Below, in pieces: positions 50,101-63,377 of a stretch of DNA of 64,000 bases. The notes beneath the pieces were generated by a model that was not told where the DNA came from, made no database searches, and saw nothing but the letters and a program-made list of their open reading frames with translations. The position numbers were made by a program, and so were the translations under genes. Positions within the stretch are counted from its first letter, which is position 1, and each line of letters starts with the position of its first letter. Location of the stretch: assembly GCA_020086605.1 (NCBI GenBank), contig JACBWW010000004.1, forward strand, positions 14,544,932 through 14,608,931, given 5' to 3'. The DNA comes from Lanius collurio. Its lineage: Eukaryota > Chordata > Aves > Passeriformes > Laniidae.

Positions 50101-51654
50101 ATCAACATAGAGTCTTGAAAATCCTGATCAGTTTGCACAAGATAAGGCCCTAGACTTGCACTAATATATGGTCAGTGTCACTCCATGAAAGTCAATGGAC
50201 CATATTTTTTCTCTTCATTACACTAGTACAGCTCCATTAACTATAGAAATCATTAATCATACAGCAACACTGAACTCTGTGATGTTGTGCAGGATATAAA
50301 TTAGGCAAGAATTTGGCCTCCTGGCCATTTTTCCCCCTGATTTGTAGCTGGCAGGAAATCCCTTGTTTTATTTTGCCTCAAAGTTTTAGTCAGCTAGGTT
50401 GATAGTAATTGTATTGCACAAAAAGCTATATTCTCATATACAACTATGAGCATGAATATAAATTAACATACGAACAAATATTTAGAAGTTTGGCCATAAG
50501 TAACTGATTGACTTCTTGTAACACTTCGAACTTCCCCTAAGCTTTTTCTCTCCCCTCCCCATTTCTCTTTTGCAGAATACAAAAAAAAAAAGGCAACTTT
50601 CTCTATTAAGAAGAAGAATTATACATAATAATGTTAAAGCTTTTCAAAGCCTCTGATATAGGGGTAAGTTATATCTTCTTTCCAACTAAATGTGGGGTTG
50701 TTTTTTGGTTTTTTTGGGATCACTCACAAAGTAAGGACATAGGCAGGAACATTGCTTCCCCCTTCAGATCACTAAGAATTCATTTAAAAAAATTAAGGTC
50801 ACAAATATTAGAAACATTGAATAATAAAAAAATTATGAGTTGGAGCACATCTAACTAACTAAGGCAGGTAAGGATGTCCACTCACAAGAAATAAATAAAG
50901 TATAATTTGAAAAGAGCAGGAAAAGTACCAATACTTAAACTCACAAATGAAAATTTAATTTATTATTTAAATCCATTCTTTCCTACTATATCTATGGAGC
51001 TCCAGCCTATATTTGAAGAAAATTCTTGACTAGAGTTTCTTGACTGAAAGTGACTTGGCTAAGGTGGTACTGCTAAAATACTGCATCATCAGGAAGCTTA
51101 CGGTATTGTCAGATTGAGGTTAACATAAGCAATATTTTAACCTCAACACTAATTACTAGTAAAGGGTGTGGAGGTGAGAGCTCCCAAAATCAAGCCTGAA
51201 TCAGTTAAAAGAGTGACTATTTAAAACCAAACTTCACTTAGGAGAAGAAGTACTTGCAGTACTACCACAAGTCACTTGTCCTTACAAAGAGAGAAATAGC
51301 AATCAAGACATCATTTTCTCTGTGCCAGTCATCTGCCCGTACACAAGACAGCTGAAATCAAAGGAAGAGAGAAATCATTTAACTGGTACCTCTAGTCATG
51401 AAGTAATGCAAACCAGTCATTTTCCCAAAGTGTTGATGCCATTTAAAGAGATTTAAAAATAAGAAGAAGCAGCAACCTCATAATGCTCTCAGTGATTTTG
51501 TAGAAGAACAGGAGCACAGGCTCTTGGAAGCTACTTGGGACCTGTTTGTATAAATTACACCAGTGAATTGATGTAGAGGTGCATTAGCAAGGGTGTATTG
51601 CTGAAGCACTAGCAATTATTCAAGCATATTTACTGAAGTTTAAGGACAGTGTAA

Positions 51655-51750
51655 TAGAAGTGGCTGCATATGAAATATGCAGCCATTGTTACACCCCATT
51701 AAATGGACTGGTAATGATCCATTGCTATTTAATTAATATGCAATGGGTAT
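51655..51750. promoter_or_regulatory. Cluster of three dyads with CCATT/AATGG cores; enhancer-like
   Basis: Three inverted repeats lie within 85 bases. The first is GGCTGCATAT-GAA-ATATGCAGCC (51662-51684). The second is CCATT-A-AATGG (51696-51706). The third has CCATTGC and GCAATGG (51719-51725 and 51740-51746) around a central TTAATTAA (51729-51736). CCATTGTT at 51683 fits a SOX site, TATGCAAT at 51737 fits an octamer/POU site, and TTAATTAA fits paired homeodomains. The block is not part of any repeat I recognise. Confidence 0.4.
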
Positions 51751-52483
51751 GACATTAAATATAACATGTAAATTAAAGTCCAGTTTAAGTCGCTTAATTT
51801 TGAAATGTGATGGAAAACTTCTTTGGACCTACATGGCCTGTGTTTGTTTCTTTTACTTGTCTCACTCTGCAGAGCTCAGATTATGTTGGGCAGACTCTAG
51901 GAAGACAAAAGGGTAAAGTTTTTATGACCAGACATTTCAGTGCAGCAAATTAAAAACAGATCAACATTTTGCATAAAGCAATGGGCAGAAATTTGGCCAA
52001 ATTCCAAACATCATATTTCAGAATATTCACACTCATGGTTCAAGATTCTCTCTAATTCAGAAAGCACTAATAAGAGTAGTATATGATTAAATATGACAGA
52101 ATTTTGGAAATAAAGTATCCAAATTCATGTGTATTGATTATTATTTTTTCTTTTCTGAGGTAACTTAAAGTTTGAGACAAAAATATTTAATTAGACCTTG
52201 AATAACATTCAAAAGGATACTAGTCATAAGACTTTCCAACCAAAAAACAAACTAACAAACAAACAAAAAAACCCCGTATAGTACTAAACATAGATTTTGC
52301 TACTCTTCATAACAATATTGTTTGTAGAAAATAACAAATGTAGAAGTAGCTATATAAGTGAATGCTATCCATTTTCATCACTATAATCAATGTAGGCAAA
52401 AAAAACATGACACAAATAGAAATATCCACTCATGGTTACATATATGTAAAATTTGGAAATTAGGTAAGAAAATGGACTAAATA
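51751..52483. other. AT-rich DNA, nothing recognised
   Basis: A (CAAA)n-like A-rich tract lies at about 52245-52275. Confidence 0.4.
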
Positions 52484-53112
52484 TGACAGAATCACAAAAC
52501 AGATAATGTTAAAAGGGATCACAGTGGCTCATCTGGTCCGAGCTCCCTGCTCAAGCAGGGTCATCCTAGAGAAAACTGCATAGGATTGCATTCAGAAGGT
52601 TCTTGAATATCTTCAGTGAGGGAGACTCCACAACCTCTCTTGGCAATCTGTTCTAAAGTGCGCAGTTACCTGTGCAGTAAAGAAATTCTTCCTCATATTC
52701 AGGTGGAACTTTCTGTGCATCAGTTTCTGCCTGTTGCCTCTTTTCCTATTGCTTGGCACCACTGAGAAGAGACTGGATCCTTCCTCTGACACCCTTCCTT
52801 CAGATACTTACAGACATTGATAAGGTCCCCTCTCAGTTGTCTCTTCTCAATGCTGAGCAGGCCCAGCTACCTCAGCATTTCCGAGAGAGAGAGATGCTCC
52901 AGTACCTTGGCATCTTTGTAGCCCTCCACTTGATCCACTCCAGGAGCTCCAAGTCTCCCTTGGACTGAGGAGCCCAGAACTGGACACAGCACTCCAGGTG
53001 TGGTCTCACCAGGGCAAGCAGAGGGGCAGGATTACAACCCTCAGCCTGTTGGCAGTGCTTTTCCCTAATGCAGCCCAGGATAGCACTGGTCTTCTTCGCC
53101 ACACTCCTGTGA
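52484..53112 (-). mobile_element. CR1 LINE 3' part, antisense
   Basis: Antisense CR1 of about 630 bases. From left to right: TGACAGAATCACAAAAC (the CR1 3' tail), GGGATCACAGTGGCTCATCT, GGAGACTCCACAACCTCTC, AAGAAATTCTTCCTCATATT, AAGGTCCCCTCTCAGTTGTC, GCTGAGCAGGCCCAGCTACC, and CTCCAGGAGCTCCAAGTCTC, ending in ORF2 sequence. The minus-strand frame there reads ILGCIREKHCQQAEG and HLECCVQFWAPQ, the same C-terminal ORF2 motifs as the 438-900 copy. It is 5'-truncated, and the coding part is broken by a few changes. Confidence 0.93.
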
Positions 53113-56100
53113 CACTATACAAAACACGTAATATAAGCAACTCATCTCCAGAAACAATCCCATGTCAACACTGGTGGGTGCAGTCAGTGCACCCAGGGGT
53201 CAGTGTGGCCAGACAGGCAGCAGATGAAGCTGAGAAGGCATACAAAGATGCAGAAAGGAATCATCCACCCGTGTGTCTGCTCCTTCATCCTCTGATTGAC
53301 CCTAGCTGGAGATCCATCTGTCATTTATGCATCAGCAATATTCAGCAAAATGTTTCTCCATCAATACTCTGCTTTGTTTCTGACGGTAACAAGATAACAA
53401 GCTGTTAAATTCATTTACACCACTGATCTAAAATAAGGATTAAACTCTTTAGCTAGTTCTGTGTCTCATTCAAGCTTACAAAGTTTTCCTTTGTTCACCT
53501 TTTCTCCTGATCATTTACAGCATTGTATTTCTGGCTTCACTAACATTTAACTGTTTTATGTCTTCTTTTTCACATACTATAATACTCTCTCATGTTTCAT
53601 CATTCTTCTACACAGAACCTGCCTCTGCTTAGTAAGCACATAATTCAAAAAAAACCTGAAACCTATTAAAGAAAAAGTAAAATAAATAAAATCCTAAGTA
53701 AATCAGTAAACTATTCCTTTGCTTGAAGTATTTTCTGGGGTCTCATTCCTGCATTATGTCATGAGAATCTAGCCTCAGGAGATGACAACTATCTGCAATT
53801 TCTTTGAGGTTCATTAAGATTTTCTGTCAGAAGAAAATGTTTAGCAATTTGTTGAATGAAGTCTTTACATTTCTACTGCCTCAAATCTGCTATGGTTCAA
53901 GAAAACATTGTTACCTAAGAACTCATTCTAATTCATTCTAGCTGCTTAATCCAATTATCCTCCTGAATAATAAAAATTGGAGAAATTCACAAGCTACCCT
54001 TCTACATTTCACTAAAGAGAAAGGAGGAAGCAAAAATTAAAAAAAAAAAAAAAAAAAAGGAAATGTAATCAGTTCAGCTCCTTGAACAGAAAGAATAATT
54101 AACCCAATCAATACAGTACATGCTAGAATGCCCTAAAATATGCAATTTAATTCTTGATGCATCCTGGCATATAAAAAGTAGCAAACAGCAGTACAAGAAA
54201 AAGGAGTTGTATGTCCCAACAGATTTTTTTCAGAGCTCTTATAATTGCTGAAGTTACAGTCAGCAGTCAGCAGCTGATCTGTGGTTGTGTTCAAGATCCA
54301 AAGGATCAGGACTATCAAATATTCAGACATATCAACCTGTAAATGAAAGAAACTCAGAATATATAAACCTAGAATTTTAACTACTCGCCAGGCTATTGGG
54401 TGCACCCTCTTAAATAACAGCAAAAGACAGGAAAAATAAAACATATAGAAGACAGCAGTGTTGTGTGACCCAGATTCAGACCAGCTCTAAGCTGCTTTTA
54501 TATTCCCTTACCATTTCCTGGTCCCCTTTTGATCCCAGCTTCTACCCTAATGTAAATGAGTACTTTGTTTTCCAGGAGCCATTAGGCTGGAGGATACTTG
54601 TTGAAGCATGTTACACTTCACTCCTACTCCTCATTTTCCTCACATGTTCCAAACATGTTCCCTATGTAGAAGGTAAAGGAAACCCCTATTTGCTGTTTCA
54701 CTTTGATGCTTTTAAGATAAGAGTGTAAAGGACTTGGAAAAAAAAAATTCTACAATACATATTTCCAAGCCATATGCTTTACCTATGTCTTTAGTTATTG
54801 CTAATTGCAATAGCTTTGAAAACTCTTCCAAGCCCATCTGTTAAAATTTTTATTTCACTGTAGTTAGATGTTTCTACAATAGTGAACCAGCAGACTCTCT
54901 CGTTTTTGACTGAGTGATTAATTCTTCTGCAAAAAGAAGTATTTACTCTCTCAGAAAAAAATGCATTTCTTCTATTCCCCCCTCCCTGGACAGAACTTCT
55001 CTTCTTCCATACTCCTATCCCTTATCCTTTCTCCCTCTCTCTCCACACAAAGCTCCCAGTACTCATGTCAGTTACCACTAAAGTATTTTCCAATGCACAG
55101 AAAATAATCACAATTGTCTCATGACTTTCATCTTGAGCTAAAAAGGAAAATGGAAAAATGTAATGCAGCAGAATCAGAAGAAGTGATTGAGATGCAGCTT
55201 GCAAAGTTGATGACTGATCATTTTTCAGAATGCAAATGCATTATTTAAATAGAAGTGTCTAATTGTTTCATTGCCCTTCACTATCAGCGGTCATTAACAT
55301 CCTTTCAGAGTCAGTGCAAAGTGGCCCAATCAAACTAAGAGCATTTTTGCTATATTTAACACTCACCTTGCTAGAACCCTCTGTTCTTCCTTCTTACAAA
55401 AATCTGCCAATGTCTGAGTTGTTTTACTGGTATGATTTTTTTGGTGTTTCTTCTCCCTGGAACATAGGGCTTCAAATCTTTGGCACTGTTTAGTATGCAA
55501 GCTATCATCAAAAACACATGGACATTTTCTTACATTTGAATCCACCATTGTCCTTAAATTAGAATTCATTTGCATTCCAAAAGCATAAGAGCAACTTACA
55601 GACTTGAAATACCTGAGATTAAAAAAAGCCTTGCAGAAGGCTGTCCTAGAAAATCCAAATTTTGACTATTTTATATGTGGTCCAAATGCAATTTTGAGGG
55701 CAGCAAGAAGGCCTAGCAATACCTTACATCAATTTTTTTTTACTGTATTAACTGTTTCCAAGACCTTAGGCCATAGAAGTAACCCCAGTGTTGATGTAAT
55801 TAAGAAAAAATAACAAAAGATGAGCCATCTACTCTTACAGAGAAAAGAAATTTATACAAGGTCCCATTTCAAGACTTAACATTTTCCATTAAACAAGCTA
55901 TTTCAAAGCACTTATGAAACATACTAACAAAGAGCTGTATCCTGAGCCATACAGGGAAATTAAAGGTTATAAATTCAGACCAAGTATAAAACATAACAGT
56001 GTTTTCCTAAGGTAGTTATATATGGAATGACACACATGTTTTGACAGATGATATAGCCATAAAGTGAACATTGCATATGTCCATTTCTCATATGAAAAAT

Positions 56101-56506
56101 AATGTCTATGGGCAATAGTTTAGAAGAATACCATGTATAAGAAATAGATGTCTGAGCAGTACCTGTTTTGTTATTGCACCATATCTGCATTATATAACCA
56201 GTGCCTGTCCTGCCTCTCAGAGAGATTTGTAAACAGGATTCATAATTTTTTCATGCTGACACATGTAACAAAACATTTAATTGCTCACCAATACATTCCT
56301 AATTATTTGTTCACACTATCTGATGGGGAATTGAGTATATTAACAGGTGTTTAAAGATAACCATAGCAATTTTGGATATGCAAGTCAGTTAACTCAGATA
56401 AGCTTCCATATTTTGTGTATGTAGTTTAAGTATCAGTGAAATATAAATTAACTTTAAAGCTGAGTTTATCTACCTTTTTTTTCAAACAGCAATATGGCTG
56501 GCATCT
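53113..56506. other. AT-rich DNA, no gene supported
   Basis: A20 run at 54039-54058. Short open frames (for example minus 54133-54444) have no recognisable content. Confidence 0.4.
54039..54058. repeat. A20 homopolymer
   Basis: Twenty A in an already A-rich stretch, followed by GG. Confidence 0.9.
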
Positions 56507-56870
56507 AGAATCATTGAATCATTGAATCACAGAATCTCCTGAATAGAAAAGGACCCATAAAGATCATCAAGTCCAGCTTCTGGCCCTGCATAGAACAACC
56601 CCTAAATCCCACCACATGCCTGAGATCATTGTCCAAATGCTTCTTGAACTCTGTCAGGGTTGGTACTGTGACCACTCTGTGGGGAGCCTGTTCCAGTGCC
56701 CAAATACCCCCTGGATGAAGAACTGTGTCCTGATATGCAGCCTAAACCTATTCTGATCCAGCTTCATGCTGTGCCCTCAGATCCTGTAACTGGTCACCAG
56801 AGATAAGGAATCAGTACCCGCCCCTCTTCCCCTTGTGGGGAAGCTGTAGAAGGTCTGTCACGCTGATGCT
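56507..56870 (-). mobile_element. CR1 LINE 3' end, antisense, with terminal repeat
   Basis: The plus strand begins with AGAATCATTGAATCATTGAA and TCACAGAATC, the reverse complement of the CR1 3' terminal octamer array. Then come GATCATCAAGTCCAGCTTCT, GGCCCTGCATAGAACAACCC, GGGAGCCTGTTCCAGTGCCC and GGTCACCAGAGATAAGG. The element is only about 360 bases long owing to 5' truncation. Confidence 0.93.
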
Positions 56871-58539
56871 GTGTGAGAGTTTGGGATTAACTTCTCCTTT
56901 CTGTGCACTAGCATCTTCTTCTGCAAAAGGTAGGGATGACTTTCACGCTTGGAAGGTAATTTAAAAGCTATGGATGAAGAACTGTGTAGAAGTTCAATCA
57001 GAATGAAAAATAATCCTCAGAATTTCCCCTGGTTTATATTTTCACTTCATCTACAGCATGAAAATATACACATACAAATTATATAAGGACAGCGTATTTA
57101 TATTCTGCTTTTGCCAAGTCAACAACAAAGCCACACTACTTAGAGAACTTGTAAATTAGATGATCTCGTAAAGAGCAGTCAGATCTGGGTATAAGTGGAG
57201 AAATTCTTTACTGAAATATTTGCCTCTTTAGGATTTTATCCATGTTAACTTGAAGAGTTCAATGCAACTGAAAATCAGTGTTACTGCTCTAAATAAATAG
57301 GATATCATGGTCTGCAGAAATGATTAAAAACCATCACACCATCAGTTTTGTAAGTATAATGGAACATGATTTGTTCCCTGACTTTTACTAGATGATTGCC
57401 TCTACTCCCACTGTACCTGGTCATTGAAAAAAAGGATCCTTTTTATGAATTGTGGGGGTAATAGCAAAGAACCTCACTGGGACTGCTTGAAATTCACCCT
57501 TTCTAAACATTTTTCAGACAACTCTGTTAGCAGATGATATTTTTGTTTGTTTCTATTTTTGTTAAATTGCGTGTTTACAAATGTCTGAAGTTTTAAGGCC
57601 AGAAACACAGTGCCATAAAAATTTAAGGAACATATAGAGTTAAAATTAGCATAAATAATATTGTTCTAAAAGTAATTTCTCTCTGTGATCCCATTTCATT
57701 TACCCAAATGTAAATGACCACTTTTAAGAGGGGAGTTTATCCAGAATTAATGAACACATAAGCCTAGAAAACACTGAGCTTAAAATGCTAGTCAGGAGTG
57801 TTTGAGTTAATAACTTTCACAGGGTTCTGGCCGGTTTCTCATGGACATTATAAGGTTTTGTAGAGCGTACAAACCAATGATACCCCAGTAATTCCAGTCT
57901 TAATGCAGCTTCAATGATAAAAATTATTCTGGTATGTGGGGTTTTTATGTGTAGGAGCCAAGCTGTCTCCTTATCTCTTCATCAAGAAAAAAATTAAGAG
58001 CTTTATGAAACAGAGAAAAGCAAGATAAAAACCTTTCAGGTGAAAGCAGAAAGAACTAAATTGCTCAGAGTATCAAATGGTTATTTCCAAATAAATATTT
58101 TAATTTTGGGCTATTTCCCATTAAAATAAAAATCTGTTAAGGGTAGCAATGCAATCACAAACATATTGTGTGGTAAAAAACATGAAAAATATCTCACTAG
58201 GAGACTAAGACTGAGAGATTAGCCACATGGCAGGAACTTGTGACATCTTTCCTATCACCACAGGGAAAATGTGAATCTCCTCATAATATCAGTATATCTG
58301 GCATCATGAACTGCCACAATGGAAACAGGGTATGTTGAAACTGAATCCTGTCAGGAAAATACCAGGAAAAGCCCATTACTGCAGTGCTGGGAGCTACAAG
58401 AAAGGACTGCAAGGAAGAGTTTCTTTACTACAGTCATTTATGGGCCCCTACTGGGCTAAGCTCTACAGTATAGTGCAGATAAAGCCACATGTCATCCCCA
58501 TTCAGTCTTTGAAACTAAGATGGACAAAAAGGTCTGAAG
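56871..58539. other. AT-rich DNA, nothing recognised
   Basis: No coding or repeat family seen. Confidence 0.4.
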
Positions 58540-58645
58540 AAGTGAGTATTATTATGATATTTATTTTACAGTTGGCAGCTAAAACATAGAGAGAACATGA
58601 ACTGCCCATGAAATCTGGGACTCAAGTAAGAGCTGAAAGGGCAAG
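58540..58645 (+). mobile_element. Possible MIR (CORE-SINE) relic
   Basis: GTATTATTATGATATTTATT then TTTACAGTTGGC, CATAGAGAGAACATGAACTG, CCCATG and GGGACTCAAG follow the order of the MIR 3' half (TTATCCCCATTTTACAGATG, CAGAGAGGTTAAGTAACTTG, CCCAAGG, GGGATTC). About 100 bases, strongly diverged. Confidence 0.4.
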
Positions 58646-58754
58646 TGCCTCAGTTCCAGCTGCATTTGCACACTCTAAATGTAGGTCACATTTATCAATA
58701 TATTACATACTCTCACATATAGCCAGAAAGAACTATGGAGAAGAAAATAAATCT

Positions 58755-59526
58755 CCAGTCACAGAATCACAGAATGGGTTGGGCTGGAAGAGACCTAAAA
58801 GATCATCTAGTTCCAACTCCCCTGCCATGGACAGGGACATCTTTCACCAGACCAGGTGGCTCAAAGCCTCATCTAACCTGATGTTGAACACTTCCAAGGA
58901 TGGGGCATCCACAACCCTGTGAAATCTGCTTCAGAGCTTCACCACCTTTGCAGTCAAGAATTTCTTCCTAAGATCCAGTCTAAATCTACTCTACTTCAGT
59001 TTGAAGCCATTCTCCCTTGTCCTGTCACTATACAGTAAATAAAAAGTCCCTCTCCACTTTTTTTGTGTACGCTTCATGTACTGGAAGGGTGCCATAAGGT
59101 CTCCCTGAAGTCTTCTCTTCTCCAGTCTGGACAACCCCAACTAGGAGAGGTGTTCCAGCCCTGTGATCAGATTAGTGGCTCTCCTCTGGAGTCATTCAAA
59201 TAAGTAAATGTCTATCTTGTGTTGTCAACCCCAGGGCTGGATGCAGCACTCCAGGTGAGTCTCACCAGATCAGAGCAGAGGGGCAGAATCCCCTCCCTCA
59301 TCCTGCTGCCCACTCTGCTTTGGATGCAGCCCACAATACGTTAAGCTTTCTGGGCTGTGAGTGCACATTGCCAGGTAACAATGAGCATCTCATCAACCAA
59401 CACCCCAAGTCTTACTTCTCGAGGCTTCTGTCGATTCATTCTCTGTCCAGCCTGCACCTGTGCTTGGGATTACTCCAACCCAGGTTCAGGACCTTGCACT
59501 TGGCTTTGTTGAACTTCAGTCAACAC
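58755..59526 (-). mobile_element. CR1 LINE 3' part, antisense, longest and well-preserved copy
   Basis: The left end carries TCACAGAATCACAGAATGGG, followed by TTGGGCTGGAAGAGACCT, GATCATCTAGTTCCAACTCC and CCTGCCATGGACAGGGACA, a hallmark of avian CR1. Similarity continues through the untranslated region into ORF2 sequence (GGCTGGATGCAGCACTCCAG, CCTGCACCTGTGCTTGGGAT, GGTTCAGGACCTTGCACTTG, GCTTTGTTGAACTTCA) and stops near 59526. At about 770 bases it is the longest CR1 copy here. The coding part contains stops. Confidence 0.95.
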
Positions 59527-62500
59527 TTTTCACAAGTTAGCACAGTGATTATCTCAGTGATAAACCAGCATTGGCCACACTTTCTGAATTCCTCAACAAT
59601 CTGGAGTGTTTAGCTTCTTTCTTAGTGGTGTTGTGATGTCATCAGGAGGCCACTTTAAGCATTTCCTCCAGAACAATAGCTGTGAGATTTACAGCGATGA
59701 GGCAGTGAATAATTTTCTGCCTCAATAAAAAAAAGGCAAGTTCATTGAGTTAGTTAGGTTTTCTCAACCTAACCTAAAGCTAGAATTCTTCCTGGAGGAG
59801 AAACTGAGTGGAAGTGCTCTGGCTTCAGTGTGGAGCTGAAGGATGTATCCCAACTCCAAAAACCAGTATGAGTACCAGTATTATTCAATTAGGCACTCTT
59901 TGGTCTTTGATAATATAGATCAGCACACTGCAGCTAGTAATCTTGGGATAGAACCACCACCAGGCCCTAATCAGACAACACTAGTTGGGGTAACATGCAA
60001 ATACAATTGACTCCCTCTTGCGCCTGCTCCTGTCACAGCCTGGCTTTCTGCAGAGTGAACTGAAACTCTAAGTTTTTAAGGGGAGGTGAAACAGAGTAAT
60101 TCCTTCTCCTCCACCAGCAAACGCAGTACTACTTTTGGGTACTGCTGCTGCTACACCAACAGCGCCCAAGAGAAAGTTCCCAAACTGTGATTCAGCCCCT
60201 TTAGTTTCTTGAGATAATGTTCTTTTTTTTCTCTTCTTTTCTTTTCCTTTTAGCCTGCAGACAACAGTGGTTATCAAGGAAATAACAGCTGACTATGTAT
60301 AAATACATAATCATTCTTCAATAATAAAGAAGAGAGAGCTGAATAAGTCTCTTAAAATAATAAATATCTCCAATAAATGTAACTAATTCAACCCGGAGAC
60401 TTAATAAGAGAGGTCACTTTACATCTCTACACTGTTTAATAAGAGGAGCTACCAAATTTTCTGAGATAGTGTCCCCATTGAAGAGAAGGCATCTCAAGAA
60501 TCGATGAGTTGATGCATTTCTGTGTGGGTCAGGTCTTTACCAAAGTATGCCGAATCGTTAAAACACTTTTAAGATTTAATGTTGTAGCAGGTGTTTGACT
60601 ATGTGGATAGTGCATGCCCTGTGAGGACATGACCTCAGATTACTGTGACATAAGCCAAAGAATTTCTACAGACTGTTCACATTCTCTGGCCATCATCTTA
60701 GCTGTGCTCAAACAGGTCATCAGGAGTCAATTGTCTCTTCACACAGTGGAGAATCTGTCAAATCTGTCATTTTTCAGATCACAAGAGTTCAGCAATTTGG
60801 AGGCCACTGTTTTTCATGTCTGGGGTAGGTATGGTGAGAGGCCAGCATCTGGTAGGGCTTGTGCAGTAGGCAATGTACACTGAAGTCCATAAACTCTCTG
60901 GACTTTAGTGCTGGTTAAGGCAACATAGAAAGGGACCATGGCCATATTCAATAGAGTGCCATAATGTAGAGAAATTTTGATTTGTGAATTATGCCAATTT
61001 CTCTCTGGAAATGACATGAGAAAAAGTCTCCCTCAAGACAATTAGCATAGCTTGGTGAGAACCATAAAGTGAGGCATGTGCATGGTTGAGTCTGGGGACT
61101 GATTCTTGGGGCAAAGATGCCAAAAGCAGAGGCTTAAATGTCAGCCTACTGTGCAGCTTTACTCTGTCAAGAGATTATTTCTAACTAGTATAACTGTTAT
61201 AATTGTAAAACTAGATAAGCCAGTAGACTAGTTCCTCCCCAAACATGCCTGCAAGTTGCTGGTAAACTTGACTGAACAGTGAAGAGGGAAAACAAACAAA
61301 AAAAACCCAACCAAAAAACAGTGGAGAAAAGCAGGACCTAGCACCCCAGCAGCCTCAGAAGTCAATCACTGAAATGACCAGGATTGGGAATTTTGGCAAC
61401 TACCCTGACTGCAGTAATCACACCTCCTACTGATATTTATTCATTTTCCCAAGTGGGTGTTTCATTGTATTTCATGAATAACATTTTTTTTAAACCTTTT
61501 AACTCATAGCTTATGAGTGGACAGACATTGCTCACTGAGAACACCTGCAATACATAATCTGACTGGTCAGAGTTCTGCAAGGTCTTGAGCCAAAAAAAAA
61601 TAATTTCATTATATAATCTTAGAAATTAAAAACTGTTCTTTTTATGGTCATATGGTGCCTGGAAGAAATTTTACATATGAAAAATAGTATTAAGAGTGCA
61701 AAAAACAGCATGTTTAAACGCATAAAAGTAGGACCTGATGATTGATGGTCACATTTGGTTAAGAGAAATTTTTCTGTTGTAATTATATTTCACATTTTTC
61801 TTTCATCACTGACCTTTCTACAAGTTTCCCATTCCTTTTCAAGGTGTCATTAATAAAAGCAGAAGTTGTCCAAGTTAGGTCTTTTTTACGCCATTTCTGC
61901 AAGGTAGCCTAAGGAAAAAGTTAACATTTTCCTACAGCAAGAACTTCATAACAGAGCTCCCACCACAGGAGAGTGAAGTGGCCCAGCCTTTATAAACAAG
62001 TTACACATTTCAGCAGCAAACCTATACTGTCAAACTCTACCTTTGCAGAGCAAAACAACAGATGTTTTGATTCCATGCACAACTCTGCTCTGTGTGCTTT
62101 ACTGCTTTGTGCCTATGTGAGTTGCTGAGGCCTGTCCAGAGTTCTCTTTACCTGAAGTGGGATAGCTGTACCACTCGAAATTGAAAAAGGCTGTTTGGGG
62201 AGACAAATGTGAATAGGGGAATTCATCTGGGAAATGGATGCAAAGAAACATACCTCAGAAAGTGGTGATATACTAACAGAGGCACATTTGAGTAACTACA
62301 CACTGTGGAAGGTTCTGCTATTGAATCCACTCAGTTTCCCAACTGATTAGGTCTCTAATTGCAATCTGTATTTTCCAGTTCATTGCCACCTTACACAACT
62401 CATTTCCAATGGAGAAAATGTGGACCTTTTCCAGCACATTACAACAAGTTTTCTGTATGTCATCCATTATTTACAGTAGAGTCCCTGATAATTTAGATCC

Positions 62501-63279
62501 AATGACACAATGAAGTAGCGCCTGGATATCATCAGGTCAGTAACAAATACAAATGTGCTGAACAAAACATTCACCACTGTGTTAATATTAGAATTTACTT
62601 CCCCAGAGGGGAGTGCTGGGCCATAAGAATGAATTAATATCTATCCTTTATAATAAGTTTCACTAGATTTTTTTTCTTCCATTTAAGCAATTCCCAGAGA
62701 TGAACTTTGCTTTTCAACAACTTGAAATATATCAAAATAAGGTGATTGGAAAATATTTCTTAGAACATTATTTTTTTCTTCACAGAAAAATGCTGATTGC
62801 TTGAAACTGAAACATTTTACAAGCAGAAAACTGGTCTAAAAATAATCATAAAGGCACTCCAGATGTGACATAGAATGGTTCTTTCAGTGGCTGACAGAGA
62901 ACACCCTATTTTGAATCAACTGTCTTACATGACCACAAGTTTAAGCATTTCTACTACATGATTTTCACTAGAGACTAATAATTAGTTACCTAACATGTGA
63001 GGTGACAGTCTTTAGCAGTTAGAGTGAAAGATAGCTTGGCCTGGTGAATGCTTAATCACTTTAAGAAGTAAAACTGTTTCCATGGCATACCTTTGTTCAA
63101 CCTTGTTTAAGCATATTGCAGGAGAAAATACAGAGTAAATCCCATCCTTGGAGGCTGTAGAATCAGAATTTGAATTTTGATCTTACTCTGAAGCATTGTG
63201 GGCAATGTTGTACTCATTAATCTTGGTTCTTTATTATTCTAGAATCCTTAGAGGAGTTTTTGGGGGGTGGGGTTTTTTT
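59527..63279. other. AT-rich DNA, no gene supported
   Basis: Pyrimidine-rich tract at 60221-60250 and an A/C-rich tract at 61291-61320. No transposon or gene recognised. Confidence 0.4.
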
Positions 63280-63319
63280 GTTTGTTTTTCATTTGTTTGT
63301 TTTTCATTTGTTTGTTTTG
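63280..63319. repeat. 15-bp T-rich tandem repeat, about 2.7 copies
   Basis: GTTTGTTTTTCATTT occurs at 63280-63294 and 63295-63309, then a partial third copy. Confidence 0.9.
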
Positions 63320-63345
63320 TACAGGCTGGGTTTTCAGACTTTTAA

Positions 63346-63369
63346 TTTTTTTTTTTTTTTTTTTTTTTT
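63346..63369. repeat. T24 homopolymer
   Basis: Twenty-four T directly before AATTTCAG. It could act as an unusually long pyrimidine tract of a 3' splice site, or be the antisense poly(A) tail of a retroposon. Confidence 0.9.
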
Positions 63370-63377
63370 AATTTCAG

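Larger units (their letters stand above)
44279..51654. other. Long AT-rich stretch, no gene supported
   Basis: The only exon-like object is on the minus strand at 45100-45212. There are an A17 run at 47161-47177, a short (TA)n at about 48640-48650 and a T-run near 49171-49183. Open frames are short and lack family resemblance. Confidence 0.4.
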
